From NCBI RefSeq assembly GCF_000147075.1, contig NC_014484.1, positions 637,501 to 701,500 on the forward strand: 64,000 nucleotides of DNA, in the 5' to 3' direction. Below, piece by piece: positions 1 to 8,057 of the stretch. Origin of the DNA: Spirochaeta thermophila DSM 6192 (GTDB taxonomy: Bacteria; Spirochaetota; Spirochaetia; Winmispirales; Winmispiraceae). A program made the position numbers and the translations under genes. Position 1 is the first letter of the stretch, and every line of letters starts with the position of its first letter. The notes under the pieces were generated by a model. It did no database searches. It saw only the letters and a program-made list of their open reading frames with translations, and had not been told where the DNA came from.

Positions 1-19
1 TTTTTTGCTGGAGGCCGCT

Positions 20-139
20 ATGGGAAAAGGTGACAAGAAGAGCAGGAAGGGCAAGATCTGGAGAGGCACCTACGGGAATACGAGACCGAAGCCCAAGAAC
101 CTGCGCAGGCGGAAGCGACAGCAGGGATCCTCCTCGTAG
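20..139 (+). CDS. 30S ribosomal protein bTHX
   Basis: A complete 39-residue, very basic peptide that starts [12 protein letters not shown], continues with [11 protein letters not shown] and ends in an Arg/Lys-rich tail. This is the characteristic sequence of bTHX, the small peptide found near the head of the 30S subunit in Thermus and several other phyla, where it is thought to neutralise rRNA contacts. A Shine-Dalgarno GGAGG lies at 11-15, five bases before the ATG. The gene is followed at once by a strong intrinsic terminator. It is too short for most gene callers and easily missed. Confidence 0.9.
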   Translation: MGKGDKKSRKGKIWRGTYGNTRPKPKNLRRRKRQQGSSS

Positions 140-166
140 GTGGGCGTCTCGCGATCTGTTCCGGCC

Positions 167-201
167 GATCCTCCCACTCCAAAAAATGGGAGGATCCTTT
201 T
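167..201 (+). terminator. Rho-independent terminator of the bTHX gene
   Basis: A perfect 10-bp stem (GATCCTCCCA at 167-176 with TGGGAGGATC at 187-196) closes a 10-base loop containing A6 and is followed by CTTTTAT. It lies 28 bp after the bTHX stop and abuts the convergent era stop codon. On the minus strand there is no T tract after the stem, so it probably ends plus-strand transcription only. Confidence 0.75.
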
Positions 202-1072
202 ATGTGAGGAGCCGACGGAGAAGACCCTCGTTACGCCGCCACTTGGGTACCACCTTGACCCTGAGGTCGAGCCTCACCGGTCGTTCGAAGATCCCGGAGA
301 GTTCCTTCTCGGACTGGAGCCTGATGGTTTTTATCTTTTCCCCCCCTCTCCCTATGATGATTCCCTTCTGGGACTCCCGTTCCACACAGATGAGGGCTCG
401 GGCCCAAAGCGTTTCGTCCGGTCGTTCTTCCACGTCCAGGACTTCCACATAGAGGGCGTGGGGGAGTTCTTCCCTCGTCTGGTGGATCGCTTTTTCCCTT
501 ATGATCTCAGCGATCCGGAAACGAGGTTCCTGATCGGTGTAGAACTCCTCGGGATAGAGTTGTGGTCCCTCTTCGGCCGCCTCGAAGAGCCTGGCTTTGA
601 GGTCCTCCAGGCCCTCACCGGTGTAAGCGGAGATCTTCACGATGGGGGCGGAAGGGAAGTGGGCCTTGAGCAAGGGAACCATCCCCTCTGCATGGTGTTC
701 GGGGATATCGATCTTGTTGAGGGCGATCACGACAGGTTTTCCCGCCTGCTTGACCAACTCGATAAGCTCGTGCTCTTCTTCACCAATCGACCGGGTGCTG
801 TCGACGAGGTAGAGAATCTCGTCGACCTCTTTGAGTGCCTCGATCACCTGCTCTTTGAGGAAGAGGTTGAACTTCTTTTCTGACTGGTGGTAGCCCGGGG
901 TGTCGATGAAGACGATCTGCCCTCGCTCCTCGGTGACGATCCCCCGTATCCTGTTCCTGGTGGTCTGGGGTACGGGGGAGGTGATGGCCACCTTCCTCCC
1001 GCACAGGGTGTTGAGGAGGGTCGACTTGCCGCTCGACGGTCTCCCTACGATGGCGCACACTGCGACTTTCAT
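200..1072 (-). CDS. era: GTPase Era, 30S ribosome assembly factor
   Basis: 290 residues, the usual Era length. The N-terminal GTPase domain shows G1 GRPSSGKST (about residues 10-18), G3 DTPGYH, and G4 NKID. The C-terminal KH domain carries GIIIGRGGEKIK. Era binds the 3' end of 16S rRNA and checks 30S maturation, coupling it to cell-cycle progress. The gene is convergent with the bTHX gene and divergent from the clpP-like gene. No Shine-Dalgarno is visible before the ATG, and a -10-like TACTGT ends 7 bases before it, so the mRNA may be leaderless. Confidence 0.95.
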   Translation of the reverse strand: MKVAVCAIVGRPSSGKSTLLNTLCGRKVAITSPVPQTTRNRIRGIVTEERGQIVFIDTPGYHQSEKKFNLFLKEQVIEALKEVDEILYLVDSTRSIGEEEHELIELVKQAGKPVVIALNKIDIPEHHAEGMVPLLKAHFPSAPIVKISAYTGEGLEDLKARLFEAAEEGPQLYPEEFYTDQEPRFRIAEIIREKAIHQTREELPHALYVEVLDVEERPDETLWARALICVERESQKGIIIGRGGEKIKTIRLQSEKELSGIFERPVRLDLRVKVVPKWRRNEGLLRRLLT

Positions 1073-1079
1073 ATCTATA

Positions 1080-1108
1080 ACAGTAGCGAATATCGACCTT
1101 GCCGTCCA
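1080..1108 (-). promoter_or_regulatory. Candidate era promoter at leaderless distance
   Basis: On the minus strand, TGGACG (1108-1103), a 17-bp spacer and TACTGT (1085-1080). The -10 element ends 7 bases before the era ATG, so transcription would begin at or next to the start codon. The -10 matches only three of six consensus positions, hence low confidence. Confidence 0.35.
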
Positions 1109-1165
1109 TAAGTGGTATATTTACGGCAGAGCATATCTTGCAGGAACAACGGAGGAAACGAACGC

Positions 1166-1750
1166 ATGAGATTCCAGGAGAAGGACGAACGGAAGGAACA
1201 GGGCGATCAACAGGCTCTCATGGAGAAGTTTCTTAGGACGAGGTCGATCATCCTCTCAGGTGAGGTGAACAAGGAACTGGTGGAGAAGGTGGTGAAGCAG
1301 CTCCTTCTCCTCGAACAGATGGGTGACGAACCGGTGAAGGTCTTCATCGACTCTCCGGGAGGCGATGTGGATGCGGGGTTCGCGATCTTCGACATGATAC
1401 GGTTCGTGGGAGTGCCCGTGTATACCATAGGGATGGGGCTCGTGGCGAGTGCGGCGGCCCTCATCCTCCTGGCGGCGCCGAAGGAGTACCGCCTCGGTCT
1501 CCCGAATTCCCACTATCTCATCCACCAGCCGTGGAGCGGGATGCGCGGCGTGGCCACCGAGATAGAGATCCACGCCAAGGAGATCGAGAGGACGCGACAC
1601 AAGATCAACCAGATCATAAGTGAGGAGACGGGCCGGCCGCTGGAGCAAGTGGAGAAGGATACCGACAGGGATTACTGGTTGAACGCAGGCGAGGCCCTCT
1701 CCTATGGTCTCATAAGCCGTATCATCTCTTCGGGGAAGGAGCTCGTCTGA
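1166..1750 (+). CDS. ClpP-family serine peptidase (second ClpP paralogue)
   Basis: 194 residues from ATG 1166, chosen because GGAGG lies at 1151-1155, 10 bases upstream. The ClpP fold is clear: IDSPGGDVDAG, the nucleophile Ser in GLVASAAA (about S95), His in YLIHQPW (about H120) and Asp in DTDRDYW (about D169), so the triad is complete. The canonical GQAASMGA around the nucleophile is replaced by GMGLVASAAA, which marks a divergent paralogue of the ClpP encoded next to clpX at 29353-29973. It is not beside a Clp ATPase but between era and a secreted nuclease-like gene. It may form its own or mixed rings with the main ClpP. Confidence 0.88.
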   Translation: MRFQEKDERKEQGDQQALMEKFLRTRSIILSGEVNKELVEKVVKQLLLLEQMGDEPVKVFIDSPGGDVDAGFAIFDMIRFVGVPVYTIGMGLVASAAALILLAAPKEYRLGLPNSHYLIHQPWSGMRGVATEIEIHAKEIERTRHKINQIISEETGRPLEQVEKDTDRDYWLNAGEALSYGLISRIISSGKELV

Positions 1751-1753
1751 TCG

Positions 1754-2689
1754 ATGGGAAGGCCCCACCTCGTCTTCTTCCTGCTCCTCTTCCGGTTGGT
1801 CGGGGTCCGAGGGGAGGAGTACGTCGTAGCTACCTATAACGTGGAGAACCTCTTCGACGCGGTGGAGGATGGGGCGGAGTACGACGAGTTCCGGCCGTCC
1901 TCGTTCTGGACCGAGGAGAAGGTTCTTGTACGCTTGGAGGCAGTGAGCCGGGTGGTGCGGTCCCTCGATGCGGATGTGCTCATTCTCCAGGAAGTGGAGA
2001 ACGAGCGGGTGCTCGGCCGGCTCGTCTCCGGGTATCTTGCCGATGCGGGGTACCGGTGGCACTTCCTCCCGGAGGAGGAGGGAGCGGTTCACGTGGCGGT
2101 GCTCTCCCGTATACCGGTCGAGGGCGTGAGGGTGCACGCCCTCAAGGATCCCAGGGTGGCCGCCCTCCGGAGTGTGGTAGAGGTGGAGTACCGCCTTGGG
2201 GGAGAACAGGTGTTTCTTTTCGGTGTCCATCTCATCTCCCGGGCAGGTCCTGCGTGGCGGGATGAGATTCGGCGGAACCAGTTGTTCCTCATCGCGAGAC
2301 GGTTGGAGGAGATCCGCAGGACCGCGCCTGGAGTCCACGTCCTCGTGGGAGGGGATTTCAACATGGAGGCCGACGCGGTGGAGACATTCTTTGACCGCGC
2401 GCTCTTCCCGCAGGATGTCCATTCGGTGTGGAGCATGATGGTGCCCGGGACCATGCCTCCTGGATCGTATTGGTATGAGGGCCGATGGGAGCGGATCGAC
2501 GGGTTTTTCTTCACCGAGGGGCTTCGAGACGGGGTGGGGCTCGATGTGACAGGAGGGGAGGTGGTGGCCTTCCCCTGGCTTCTCGATGAGAGGGGCCGTC
2601 CGTGGTCATGGGACATGGGTACGGGAAGCGGATACTCTGACCACCTCCCGGTGAAGGTCATCCTCACGGACTTGACCCGTATGAAGTAA
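1754..2689 (+). CDS. Secreted endonuclease/exonuclease/phosphatase (EEP) family protein
   Basis: 311 residues starting 3 bp after the clpP-like stop, so probably cotranscribed. An N-terminal hydrophobic stretch of about 20 residues (LVFFLLLFRLVG) looks like a signal peptide. EEP metal-dependent phosphoesterase motifs follow in order: ATYNVENLFD, ILQEVEN (metal-binding Glu), GGDFNMEAD, and the C-terminal YSDHLPV (catalytic Asp-His). Such proteins hydrolyse phosphodiester or phosphomonoester bonds in nucleic acids, lipids or inositol phosphates; the substrate cannot be told here. Export suggests scavenging of extracellular DNA or phosphate esters. Confidence 0.85.
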   Translation: MGRPHLVFFLLLFRLVGVRGEEYVVATYNVENLFDAVEDGAEYDEFRPSSFWTEEKVLVRLEAVSRVVRSLDADVLILQEVENERVLGRLVSGYLADAGYRWHFLPEEEGAVHVAVLSRIPVEGVRVHALKDPRVAALRSVVEVEYRLGGEQVFLFGVHLISRAGPAWRDEIRRNQLFLIARRLEEIRRTAPGVHVLVGGDFNMEADAVETFFDRALFPQDVHSVWSMMVPGTMPPGSYWYEGRWERIDGFFFTEGLRDGVGLDVTGGEVVAFPWLLDERGRPWSWDMGTGSGYSDHLPVKVILTDLTRMK

Positions 2690-2732
2690 TCGGGATACTA
2701 TTGCGTACCATATTGTAAGAGGAGTATGGGAG

Positions 2733-2933
2733 ATGTCCAAAGCTCACAGGGGTAAGGGGCTTAAGGATCAGCCGAAGAAAGGGAGAGGGAAGTGTCCTCT
2801 CTGTGGAAGAACAGGGGTGAAGCTCCTCTACGAGGTCTCTGCCCACGAAAAGAAACTTTCAGTGTGCAAGCCCTGTTCAAAGGCGGTGGCCCATGGAAAG
2901 AGGGAGGAGGCCCTCGCCGCGCTTGCGGAATGA
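2733..2933 (+). CDS. Small zinc-ribbon protein, function unknown
   Basis: 66 residues with two CXXC pairs (CPLCGRTG and CKPC), about 30 residues apart, in a lysine-rich background. This is a typical zinc-ribbon layout of small RNA- or ribosome-associated proteins. I do not recognise a named family. The start at ATG 2733 is supported by AAGAGGAG at 2717-2724. An intrinsic terminator follows immediately, so it seems to end its transcription unit. Confidence 0.7.
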   Translation: MSKAHRGKGLKDQPKKGRGKCPLCGRTGVKLLYEVSAHEKKLSVCKPCSKAVAHGKREEALAALAE

Positions 2934-2952
2934 GGCCTCTCGCCGATCTGAG

Positions 2953-2984
2953 AAGCTCTGCCTGGGGGGCAGGGCTTTGTTTTT
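2953..2984 (+). terminator. Intrinsic terminator after the zinc-ribbon gene
   Basis: A 10-bp stem (AAGCTCTGCC at 2953-2962 with GGCAGGGCTT at 2968-2977, one G-T pair) with a 5-base loop and the tail TGTTTTTG. It lies only about 20 bp before the next start codon, so the downstream isomerase-like gene depends on read-through or on a promoter inside this region. Confidence 0.75.
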
Positions 2985-3002
2985 GCCCAGGAAGGAGATC
3001 GT

Positions 3003-3833
3003 ATGAGATTGGGAGGGCCTCTCTTCGCCGAAGTCCGGTCGCCGGAAGAATGGGTGACGCTCCTGAGGCGGTGGGGATACCGCGCGGCCTACGCTCCGGT
3101 CTCCCCGGAAGCCTCATCCGAGGAGATCGCGGCCTACCGGGAAGCCGCCGAACGTGCGGATATCGTGATCGCCGAGGTGGGCGTGTGGAACAATCCCCTC
3201 TCGCGACACCCCGGGGAGCGAAAGGCCGCCCTGGATGCGTGTGTGAGGGCTCTCTCCCTCGCAGACGAGCTGGGGGCCAGGTGTTGTGTGAACATCGGCG
3301 GATCTCTGGGGGAGAAGTGGGACGGCCCCTGTGCCGACGATCTCGGCGAGGAGGCCTTCGACCTCATCGTGGAGACGGTACGATCGATCATAGACGAGGT
3401 GAAGCCTCTCCGCACCTTCTACACCCTCGAGACCATGCCGTGGATGTATCCGCACACCGCTGAAAGCTACGAACGGCTCATCAAGGCGGTGGACAGAAAG
3501 GCCTTTGCGGTGCACTTCGATCCGGTGAACATGATCTGGAGCCCCGAGCGCTTCTTTCACAACGCAGAGGTGATACGCGACTTCGTGCGGAGACTCGGAC
3601 CCTGGATACGATCGTGCCACCTCAAGGACGTGCGTCTCCAGGACCGGTTTCTGGTCCATCTTGAAGAAGTGATTCCCGGGAGGGGGAACCTCGACTACAG
3701 GACCCTGCTCTCCGAGCTCGATCGACTGGATGACGTCCCGGGGATGCTGGAGCACCTCTCCACCCCTGAGGAATATGTCCAGGCCCGTGACTACGTAACG
3801 CAGGTGGCCCGGGAGATAGGGGTGGGGCTGTAG
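3003..3833 (+). CDS. Sugar-phosphate isomerase/epimerase (xylose-isomerase-like TIM barrel)
   Basis: 276 residues. Metal-ligand segments expected of this superfamily are visible: LETMPWM (Glu), VHFDPVNMIW (Asp), SCHLKDV (His) and GMLEHLS (Glu), in a TIM-barrel layout. Members isomerise or epimerise keto-sugars, or dehydrate inosose. Nearby uxuA and a hydroxyacid dehydrogenase suggest a role in sugar or sugar-acid metabolism, but the substrate is unknown. GAAGGAG lies 6 bases before ATG 3003. Confidence 0.8.
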   Translation: MRLGGPLFAEVRSPEEWVTLLRRWGYRAAYAPVSPEASSEEIAAYREAAERADIVIAEVGVWNNPLSRHPGERKAALDACVRALSLADELGARCCVNIGGSLGEKWDGPCADDLGEEAFDLIVETVRSIIDEVKPLRTFYTLETMPWMYPHTAESYERLIKAVDRKAFAVHFDPVNMIWSPERFFHNAEVIRDFVRRLGPWIRSCHLKDVRLQDRFLVHLEEVIPGRGNLDYRTLLSELDRLDDVPGMLEHLSTPEEYVQARDYVTQVAREIGVGL

Positions 3834-3856
3834 GGACGTTTCGAGGAGGCCGGCCC

Positions 3857-4138
3857 ATGAGTCCGTTCGAAGCCCTCATGCTCCTCTGTTTCGGCGCTGC
3901 GTGGCCCTTCTCGATCCATACCTCGTATGTCTCCCGGTCGACGAGGGGGAAGAGCCTCCTCTTCCTGCTCGTGTTGCTGATAGGGTACACCTCGGGGATC
4001 ATCCACAAACTCTTCTATGCGCGGGATCCCGTACTCATCCTCTACATCCTCAACTGGACGATGGTGGGGATCGACACCCTCCTCTATCTCCGGAACCGGA
4101 GGATGGAACGGGAGGCCCTCCGAAGGGCCTCCCGGTGA
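3857..4138 (+). CDS. Small three-helix membrane protein (PQ-loop-like half repeat)
   Basis: 93 residues with three hydrophobic segments (about residues 5-20, 34-52 and 58-78). A WPFSIHTSY...KGKSLLFL pattern between helices 1 and 2 recalls the half-repeat of PQ-loop/SWEET-like transporters, and the basic tail RNRRMEREALRR is probably cytoplasmic. It follows the isomerase-like gene by 23 bp with GAGGAGG upstream, so it may be cotranscribed. Function is unknown; SemiSWEET-like oligomeric transport would be one possibility. Confidence 0.65.
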   Translation: MSPFEALMLLCFGAAWPFSIHTSYVSRSTRGKSLLFLLVLLIGYTSGIIHKLFYARDPVLILYILNWTMVGIDTLLYLRNRRMEREALRRASR

Positions 4139-4145
4139 CGTCCCG

Positions 4146-5201
4146 CTAGAAGCAGCGTCCGGTCTCCTTCTTCCGGCACGATGCCTTGTCACACTGATAG
4201 CAGATTTCGTTCTCGAGAGATCGACCGCTGAAGAAGTCGTCGATGTTCTTGAGGGTGGTCTCCGCGATGTTGGTGAGGGCCTCACGGGTGAAGAAGGCCT
4301 GATGGCTCGTGACCAGGACGTTGGGAAAGGTGAGGAGCCTGGCGAGCACGTCGTCCTGGATGTGGGTGTCGGAGTGGTCCTCGAAGAAGTATTCGGTCTC
4401 CTCTTCGTACACGTCGAGTCCCGCCGCACCGATGTGCCCTCGTTTGAGGGCCTGGATGAGGGCCTTTGTGTCGATGAGTTTGCCCCGGCCGGTGTTGACG
4501 ATGAAAACTCCCTTTTTCATGAGAGAGAGGCTCTCGTCGTTGATCAGGTGGATAGTCTGGGGGGTGAGGGGACAGTGGAGCGAGATCACGTCGGATTCGC
4601 GGTAGAGCGTCTCGAGAGGCACGTAGGAAAACCCGTGTGAGGCGGCCCATTCCCCGGCCGGATAGGGGTCGTGGAGGAGGATGCGCATGCCGAATCCGTC
4701 TCCGAGTATCTGAGCCACGAGGCGTCCTATCTGGCCCGTCCCGATGATGCCGGCCGTCTTGCCGTGGAGGTCGAACCCCATCAGCCCGGTGAGGCTGAAG
4801 TTGAACTCCCTGGTCCTCCAGTAGGCCCGGTGGACCTTCCGGTTGAGGGCGAGGAGGAGCGCCACGGTGTGCTCCGCCACCGCGTGAGGGGAGTAGGCAG
4901 GAACGCGGACCACGTGGATCTTCCCGTAGACCGAAGGGAGATCGATGTTGTTGTACCCTGCACATCTAAGGGCGATGAGCTTCACTCCCGCCGAGGCGAA
5001 GACCTCGGCGACCTTTGGGGTCACATAGTCGTTCACGAAGAGACAGACCGCGTCATAGCCCTTGGCGAGGATCGCGTTGTCCTCCGTGAGGCGATCGGAG
5101 AGATACTTTATGGTGAATCCATAGCGTTGGTTCACGCTCTCGAAAAACTCACGGTCGTAGGGTTTCGTGTCGTACATGAGGATCGATGGCAGGTGCTTCA
5201 T
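4146..5201 (-). CDS. D-lactate dehydrogenase-like 2-hydroxyacid dehydrogenase with Cys-rich tail
   Basis: 351 residues from ATG 5201, chosen because GGAGG precedes it by a few bases; an in-frame TTG at 5213 overlaps that Shine-Dalgarno and is less likely. Motifs are RCAGYNNID, the Rossmann GTGQIGRL, VNTGRGKLID with the catalytic Arg region, the Asp/Glu-rich YEEETEYFFED typical of LdhA-like enzymes, and the catalytic His in TSHQAFFT. It should reduce pyruvate or another 2-oxoacid with NADH. The last 20 residues contain four Cys (CYQC...SC...CF), an unusual tail. It is divergent from uxuA. Confidence 0.88.
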   Translation of the reverse strand: MKHLPSILMYDTKPYDREFFESVNQRYGFTIKYLSDRLTEDNAILAKGYDAVCLFVNDYVTPKVAEVFASAGVKLIALRCAGYNNIDLPSVYGKIHVVRVPAYSPHAVAEHTVALLLALNRKVHRAYWRTREFNFSLTGLMGFDLHGKTAGIIGTGQIGRLVAQILGDGFGMRILLHDPYPAGEWAASHGFSYVPLETLYRESDVISLHCPLTPQTIHLINDESLSLMKKGVFIVNTGRGKLIDTKALIQALKRGHIGAAGLDVYEEETEYFFEDHSDTHIQDDVLARLLTFPNVLVTSHQAFFTREALTNIAETTLKNIDDFFSGRSLENEICYQCDKASCRKKETGRCF

Positions 5202-5281
5202 GGAGTCCTCCAATCGATAAAAAAGTATTCTTACTTGAATAGTAATAAAAAATCCGGAAAAAGGGAAGAGGGAGTTTACGA

Positions 5282-5313
5282 TTGTGATGAAATGGAATTT
5301 TTGGTATCATACC
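5282..5313 (+). promoter_or_regulatory. uxuA promoter with GGTAT-C-ATACC palindromic operator
   Basis: TTGTGA (5282-5287), a 17-bp spacer and TATCAT (5305-5310). The -10 sits inside the perfect inverted repeat GGTAT-C-ATACC (5303-5313). The core resembles UxuR/ExuR-type GntR operators (TTGGTATACCAA in enterobacteria). A bound repressor would directly block RNA polymerase. Confidence 0.6.
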
Positions 5314-5349
5314 TGCCATATACGTCGAGTATGTCATGAGGAGTGTGTG

Positions 5350-6432
5350 ATGGCACCTACAATTGTGGTTCGGTGGTTCGGTCCGAAAGACGATCATGTC
5401 CCCCTCCAGTGGATCCGTCAGGTCCCGGGCGTGGAGGGGGTGGTGAGCGCCCTCTTCGATATCCCGGTGGGAGAGGTGTGGCCAAAGGGCCGCATCGAGG
5501 AATTGAAGTCCCTCATCTGCTCGCATGGGCTCTCCTTCGAGGTGGTGGAGAGCGTCAACGTGCACGAGGATATCAAACTCGGCCTCCCTTCGAGGGACAG
5601 GTACATCGAGAACTATATCCTCACGCTCAGGAACCTCGCCTCCGTAGGCGTGAAGGTCGTCTGCTACAACTTCATGCCGGTCTTCGACTGGATTCGTACG
5701 GATCTCGCCTATACCCTCGATGATGGTTCCTCCACCATGGCCTACGACCGGAGACTCCTCGAGGGCAAGGGCGTCGAAGATCTCGTGTCGGCCATGTTCG
5801 GCCAGTCCAAGGGATTTTCCCTGCCCGGCTGGGAGCCGGAGCGGCTGGCCGCCGTCAGGAGCACCATAGAGCAGTACAGGGCCATGGGTGAGGACGAGCT
5901 CTTCGACAACCTCCGCTATTTCCTTTCCGCCGTGGTGCCGGAGTGCGAGCGTCTCGGAATCCGGATGGCCATCCATCCGGATGATCCCCCCTGGGGGGTG
6001 TTCGGGTTGCCGCGTATCGTGACCACCGAGGAGAACATCCTGCGCATCCTCGCCCTGGTCGACAGTCCCGCCAACAGCTGTGCGCTTTGTACGGGGTCGC
6101 TCGCCGCGCGCTCCGACAACGATGTGGCCCGCATCATTCGGAGGGTGGGGGAGCGGGGGAGACTCGCCTTCGTCCACTTGAGGAACCTCAAGAAACAGGG
6201 TGAGGGTATCTTCTACGAATCGGCGCATCCGAGTTTCTGCGGGAGCCTGGACATGTACGAGCTCGTGGCGGCGCTCCACGGGATCGGATTCGACGGCTAC
6301 CTGAGACCCGATCACGGACGCCACATCTGGGGAGAGGAGGGGCGGCCGGGGTATGGTTTCTATGACCGGGCCCTGGGCATCGCTTATATCCTCGGTCTCT
6401 GGGAGGGGATAGAGAAATCAGCGTCGCGGTAG
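5350..6432 (+). CDS. uxuA: Mannonate dehydratase
   Basis: 360 residues from ATG 5350, with GAGGAG at 5338-5343. Signature segments of the family are present: YNFMPVFDW near residue 100, MAIHPDDPPW, the CTGS loop in CALCTGSLAARSDND, and FVHLRN. The enzyme converts D-mannonate to 2-keto-3-deoxygluconate, the step that feeds glucuronate carbon into the KDG pathway. No uxuB, kdgK or kdgA is in the window. The promoter contains a GntR-type palindrome, and the divergent neighbour is a hydroxyacid dehydrogenase. Confidence 0.92.
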   Translation: MAPTIVVRWFGPKDDHVPLQWIRQVPGVEGVVSALFDIPVGEVWPKGRIEELKSLICSHGLSFEVVESVNVHEDIKLGLPSRDRYIENYILTLRNLASVGVKVVCYNFMPVFDWIRTDLAYTLDDGSSTMAYDRRLLEGKGVEDLVSAMFGQSKGFSLPGWEPERLAAVRSTIEQYRAMGEDELFDNLRYFLSAVVPECERLGIRMAIHPDDPPWGVFGLPRIVTTEENILRILALVDSPANSCALCTGSLAARSDNDVARIIRRVGERGRLAFVHLRNLKKQGEGIFYESAHPSFCGSLDMYELVAALHGIGFDGYLRPDHGRHIWGEEGRPGYGFYDRALGIAYILGLWEGIEKSASR

Positions 6433-6455
6433 CAAAGTCGGCGGAAATCATATAT

Positions 6456-6477
6456 GCTATAAGTGCAGATACTGCAC
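6456..6477 (+). promoter_or_regulatory. Extended -10 and inverted repeat before the GGDEF gene
   Basis: An extended -10-like TGCTATAAG (6455-6463) runs into the inverted repeat GTGCAG-ATA-CTGCAC (6463-6477), directly upstream of AGGAGG. Transcription would start inside the repeat. It could be an operator or a 5' hairpin; no clear -35 is visible. Confidence 0.4.
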
Positions 6478-6495
6478 AGGAGGATCGACCGAGGC

Positions 6496-7659
6496 ATGCC
6501 GATGGAAGGGACGAACAGAGAGGCTCCTGGTGGGAACGAGGACTATCTCAAGTATTATGATCTCCTGAAGCGGATCGGTGTCCTCGATGAGCTCCAGCAC
6601 TACAGGAACGAGATCAGTAATCTTGAGGAGATCATCTCCCAGGCGGTGGAACTCCTCAGCAAGTCCTCGATAGAGGAGGTGCTCGAGGTGGTGGTCCAGG
6701 GGCTCATGGACAAGTTCATCCCTTCGTATCTCACCCTCATCCTCCAGGAGGCGGGGGTGGAGGGCAAGATCCTGGTGAAGTGCTATGAGCGGCTCAGGGA
6801 GATCCCACCCCCCTTCGAGATCACGAGCCTGGATGGGTACCGGGAGTTCTTCGAGCGGCATCCCTCTTCCATCAGCTTTTCGCTCTTCGAATACAAGGTG
6901 CCTTCGCCGGGGCTGGTGGAGCCGTTGCGGGCCGTGGAAGCGGAGATCCTCGTCCCGGTGATAGGGATGGGGGGGGTCTACGGGCTCATCGTCTTCGGGA
7001 AGAAGGTGCTCGGCGAGGACTATACCCCCCAGGAGCTCGCCTATATCGGACGTCTGGTGGAGTTCGTCTCGATAAGCCTCCAGAACAACATCCACTACCG
7101 CTCGTCCATCATGGACTTCAAGACGGGGATCTACAACGCCTCGTTCTTCATGAGGAGGCTCGAAGAAGAACTCTACCGGGTGAAGCGGTACGGAGGCCAC
7201 CTGGGGCTCATCATCCTGGATGTGGACCACTTCAAGCTCTTTAACGACCGCTACGGCCACCTTGCCGGCGACGAGGTCCTCATCTCCATCGCGAGGAATA
7301 TCAAGCAGAACCTGCGGAAGGGTGATGTGGCAGCCCGGTACGGTGGGGAGGAGTTCGTCGTGCTCCTCCCCGGGGCCAACAGGAACGCGGCCTACATCGT
7401 GGCGGAGCGGGTCCGCCACAGCATAGAGCTCATGAAGGTCTATTTCGAAGACAAGATCCTCCACGTGACGGTGAGCGTGGGCGTCACTTCTTGCACTCGA
7501 TACCGTCTCCTGGATCCCCGGAAGCTCATCGAGGAGGCGGATCAGGCCCTCTATCTTTCGAAGGAGCGGGGACGGAACAGGACCACGGTCTACAGGAAAG
7601 GGCTCCTCTCCCTCGCCGAGGAGTACAGGGAGGCGCTCCTGGAGCAGGTGCGCACGTAG
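6496..7659 (+). CDS. Diguanylate cyclase (GAF-like sensor plus GGDEF)
   Basis: 387 residues from ATG 6496; the Shine-Dalgarno AGGAGG is at 6478-6483. An N-terminal coiled-coil/GAF-like region (about 15-200) precedes a GGDEF domain with the active-site signature RYGGEEF (GGEEF at residues 283-287). The inhibitory I-site RKGD lies at 274-277, exactly five residues before it. The enzyme should therefore make c-di-GMP from two GTP and be feedback-inhibited. There is no transmembrane segment, so the sensor is cytoplasmic. It converges on a small membrane-protein gene 3 bp away. Confidence 0.9.
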   Translation: MPMEGTNREAPGGNEDYLKYYDLLKRIGVLDELQHYRNEISNLEEIISQAVELLSKSSIEEVLEVVVQGLMDKFIPSYLTLILQEAGVEGKILVKCYERLREIPPPFEITSLDGYREFFERHPSSISFSLFEYKVPSPGLVEPLRAVEAEILVPVIGMGGVYGLIVFGKKVLGEDYTPQELAYIGRLVEFVSISLQNNIHYRSSIMDFKTGIYNASFFMRRLEEELYRVKRYGGHLGLIILDVDHFKLFNDRYGHLAGDEVLISIARNIKQNLRKGDVAARYGGEEFVVLLPGANRNAAYIVAERVRHSIELMKVYFEDKILHVTVSVGVTSCTRYRLLDPRKLIEEADQALYLSKERGRNRTTVYRKGLLSLAEEYREALLEQVRT

Positions 7660-7662
7660 CGG

Positions 7663-8028
7663 TCAGGAGAGATACTGGAGGCGTTCGCCCGTCCGGGCGC
7701 CGATCAGGGCGAAGAAGAAGGCCGCCAGGCTGGAGATCATGAGGCCGAGGAGCTTCCCTATGCCGAAGACCGGGGTGTAGAGCACGGTGCTGAGGACATT
7801 GATGAGCACCGCTCCCAGGGCGGGTTCCATGAGGGTGATCCCGGGAGAGATGTAGCCCGAGAGGAGTCCCCCCAGGAAATAGACCGCGGGTTTGATGAAC
7901 AGGAAGAGGATGAAGCCTATCCCCAGGGTGAGGATCCCGAAGAGGGTGAGACCTACGCGTAGTACCACCTCGGTGACGAGGAATATTCCCATGCTGACGA
8001 AGACCCACTTCCACTCGATCCGATTCAT
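7663..8028 (-). CDS. Small integral membrane protein, unknown
   Basis: 121 residues from ATG 8028, chosen for GGAGG 7 bases upstream. The sequence is mainly hydrophobic, with about four membrane segments (WVFVSMGIFLV, LFGILTLGIGFILF, YFLGGLLSGYI, IGKLLGLMISSLAAFFFAL). It lies 29 bp downstream of the response regulator gene on the same strand, so it may be the last gene of the kinase operon. I do not recognise the family. Confidence 0.6.
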   Translation of the reverse strand: MNRIEWKWVFVSMGIFLVTEVVLRVGLTLFGILTLGIGFILFLFIKPAVYFLGGLLSGYISPGITLMEPALGAVLINVLSTVLYTPVFGIGKLLGLMISSLAAFFFALIGARTGERLQYLS

Positions 8029-8057
8029 CCACGAGCCTCCTCTGCACACGGATGGAG

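Noticed and set aside
2953-3002. A possible riboswitch before the isomerase-like gene
   Set aside because: Only a simple terminator hairpin is visible; there is no conserved aptamer-like structure in the short leader.
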